Shown here piece by piece: positions 7,157-7,755 of a stretch of 7,755 bases of DNA (its first letter is position 1; every line of letters starts with the position of its first letter). Location of the stretch: positions 1-7,755 of the forward strand of contig MEEC01000248.1 of assembly GCA_001724315.1 (NCBI GenBank), in the 5' to 3' direction. This DNA is from Lautropia sp. SCN 70-15. Lineage in GTDB: Bacteria; Pseudomonadota; Gammaproteobacteria; Burkholderiales; Burkholderiaceae_E. Both the position numbers and the translations under genes were made by a program. The notes beneath the pieces were generated by a model. That model had not been told where the DNA came from and did not search any database. It saw only the letters and a list, made by a program, of their open reading frames with translations.

Positions 7157-7755
7157 TCAGCGCGCGGTTTGGTGCGCGCGTGTCTGGCCGGCCTCGGCCT
7201 GCTCCGTCGATCGCAGGGAAATCGGCCGATCGTCCGGGTCTGATGCAGGGGAGGCCTCCGCGCCCGGGGCGAGCGCGGGGGCCGTCGCGAGCCGCGCTGC
7301 CGGGATCCGCAGCGAAAACGCGCTGCCCTTGCCGGGTTCGCTGGCGATGTGCAGGGAACCCTGGTGGCGCAGCATGATGCGCTTGGTGATCGCCAGGCCC
7401 AGGCCGGTGCCGCCGGTCGCGCGCGAGCGCCCGCGATCGACCCGGTAGAAGCGCTCGGCGAGCCGCGGCAGGTGCTCCGGGGCGATGCCGATGCCGGTGT
7501 CGCGCACCGTCAGCCAGCCCTCGTCGCCGCGCACCGACCAGGACACCGAGATCGACCCGCCCTCGGGCGTGTAGCGGACCGCGTTCGTCAGCAGGTTGCG
7601 CACCGCGCTCTCCATCTCGCCGGCGATGCCCATCACTTTTCGCGGGCCATCGAGCGAAAGGTCGAAGCGGTGCCTGCCCTACGACAGGGCCTTCGCCTCG
7701 TCAAGCAGCGCGTGCAGCATCTCGTGGAGGTCGACCGGCTCGTCTGCCGGGCGGT
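7157..7755 (-). pseudogene. phoR: PhoR-type sensor histidine kinase, C-terminal part, interrupted by in-frame TAG
   Basis: Reading the minus strand from the window edge, the frame gives a stretch ending LHALLDEAKALS, then a TAG stop at 7681-7679, then GRHRFDLSLDGP and a full HATPase domain in the same frame. Domain motifs are intact: N-box NLLTNAVRYTPEGG, G1 DTGIGIAPEHL, RFYRVDRGRS, G2 GGTGLGLAI, and SEPGKGSAFSLRIP. The order and spacing across the stop match PhoR, whose role is to phosphorylate PhoB when phosphate is scarce. A CAG (Gln) to TAG change is the simplest explanation. Restart at GTG 7636 or ATG 7633 would give only a 159-residue ATPase domain without the phosphoacceptor His, and no ribosome site precedes it. 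After the ATPase core comes an unusual tail of about 48 Ala/Pro/Asp/Arg-rich residues. The N-terminal part, including sensor and phospho-His, lies beyond the window. Sequence error remains possible. Identity as phoR rests on the sequence and the neighbouring phoU. Confidence 0.75.

Noticed and set aside
7157..7636. A separate 159-residue ATPase-only protein starting at GTG 7636
   Set aside because: Conserved kinase sequence continues upstream in frame on both sides of the TAG, and no ribosome site precedes 7636 on the minus strand, so it is better read as the tail of a broken phoR.

Overview
The window is GC-rich DNA with short intergenic gaps. Its gene content and protein style fit a proteobacterium, most likely Betaproteobacteria or a related Gammaproteobacterium. 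That assignment is inferred from protein character, not from a marker gene. There are no RNA genes, insertion sequences, CRISPR arrays or integrase-type genes, and base composition looks even throughout.

Left part (about 1-2295, plus strand): the tail of a respiratory gene cluster. The first gene is the C-terminal part of an NrfD/PsrC-type membrane subunit that exchanges electrons with quinone. It overlaps by ATGA a TorD/DmsD-type chaperone gene for molybdoenzyme maturation. Next come a membrane-anchored monoheme c-type cytochrome with an alanine/glutamate/arginine-rich helical linker and a small exported protein of unknown function. The catalytic molybdopterin subunit and Fe-S subunit should lie upstream of the window, so the substrate cannot be read here. 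The pairing of an NrfD anchor and a TorD chaperone next to phosphate-uptake genes is compatible with an arsenite oxidase or arsenate reductase (arx/arr) locus, but this is only a hypothesis.

Middle and right part (about 2296-7105, plus strand): a complete high-affinity phosphate system in the order pstS-pstC-pstA-pstB-phoU. A 209-base gap upstream of pstS holds PhoB-box-like half sites (2408-2414, 2427-2433 and 2438-2444) and a plausible -10. The 102-base pstS-pstC gap holds two hairpins, the second followed by four Ts. This looks like a leaky terminator that would make more binding protein than permease. PstS captures phosphate in the periplasm, PstC and PstA form the channel, PstB hydrolyses ATP, and PhoU links transporter state to the PhoR kinase.

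Right end (7157-7755, minus strand): the C-terminal part of a PhoR-type histidine kinase, convergent with phoU. The frame is interrupted by an in-frame TAG (7679-7681) between the DHp end and the ATPase domain, where flanking residues on both sides are typical of PhoR. This is a nonsense mutation or a sequence error, and it is the most checkable anomaly here. No phoB is visible.
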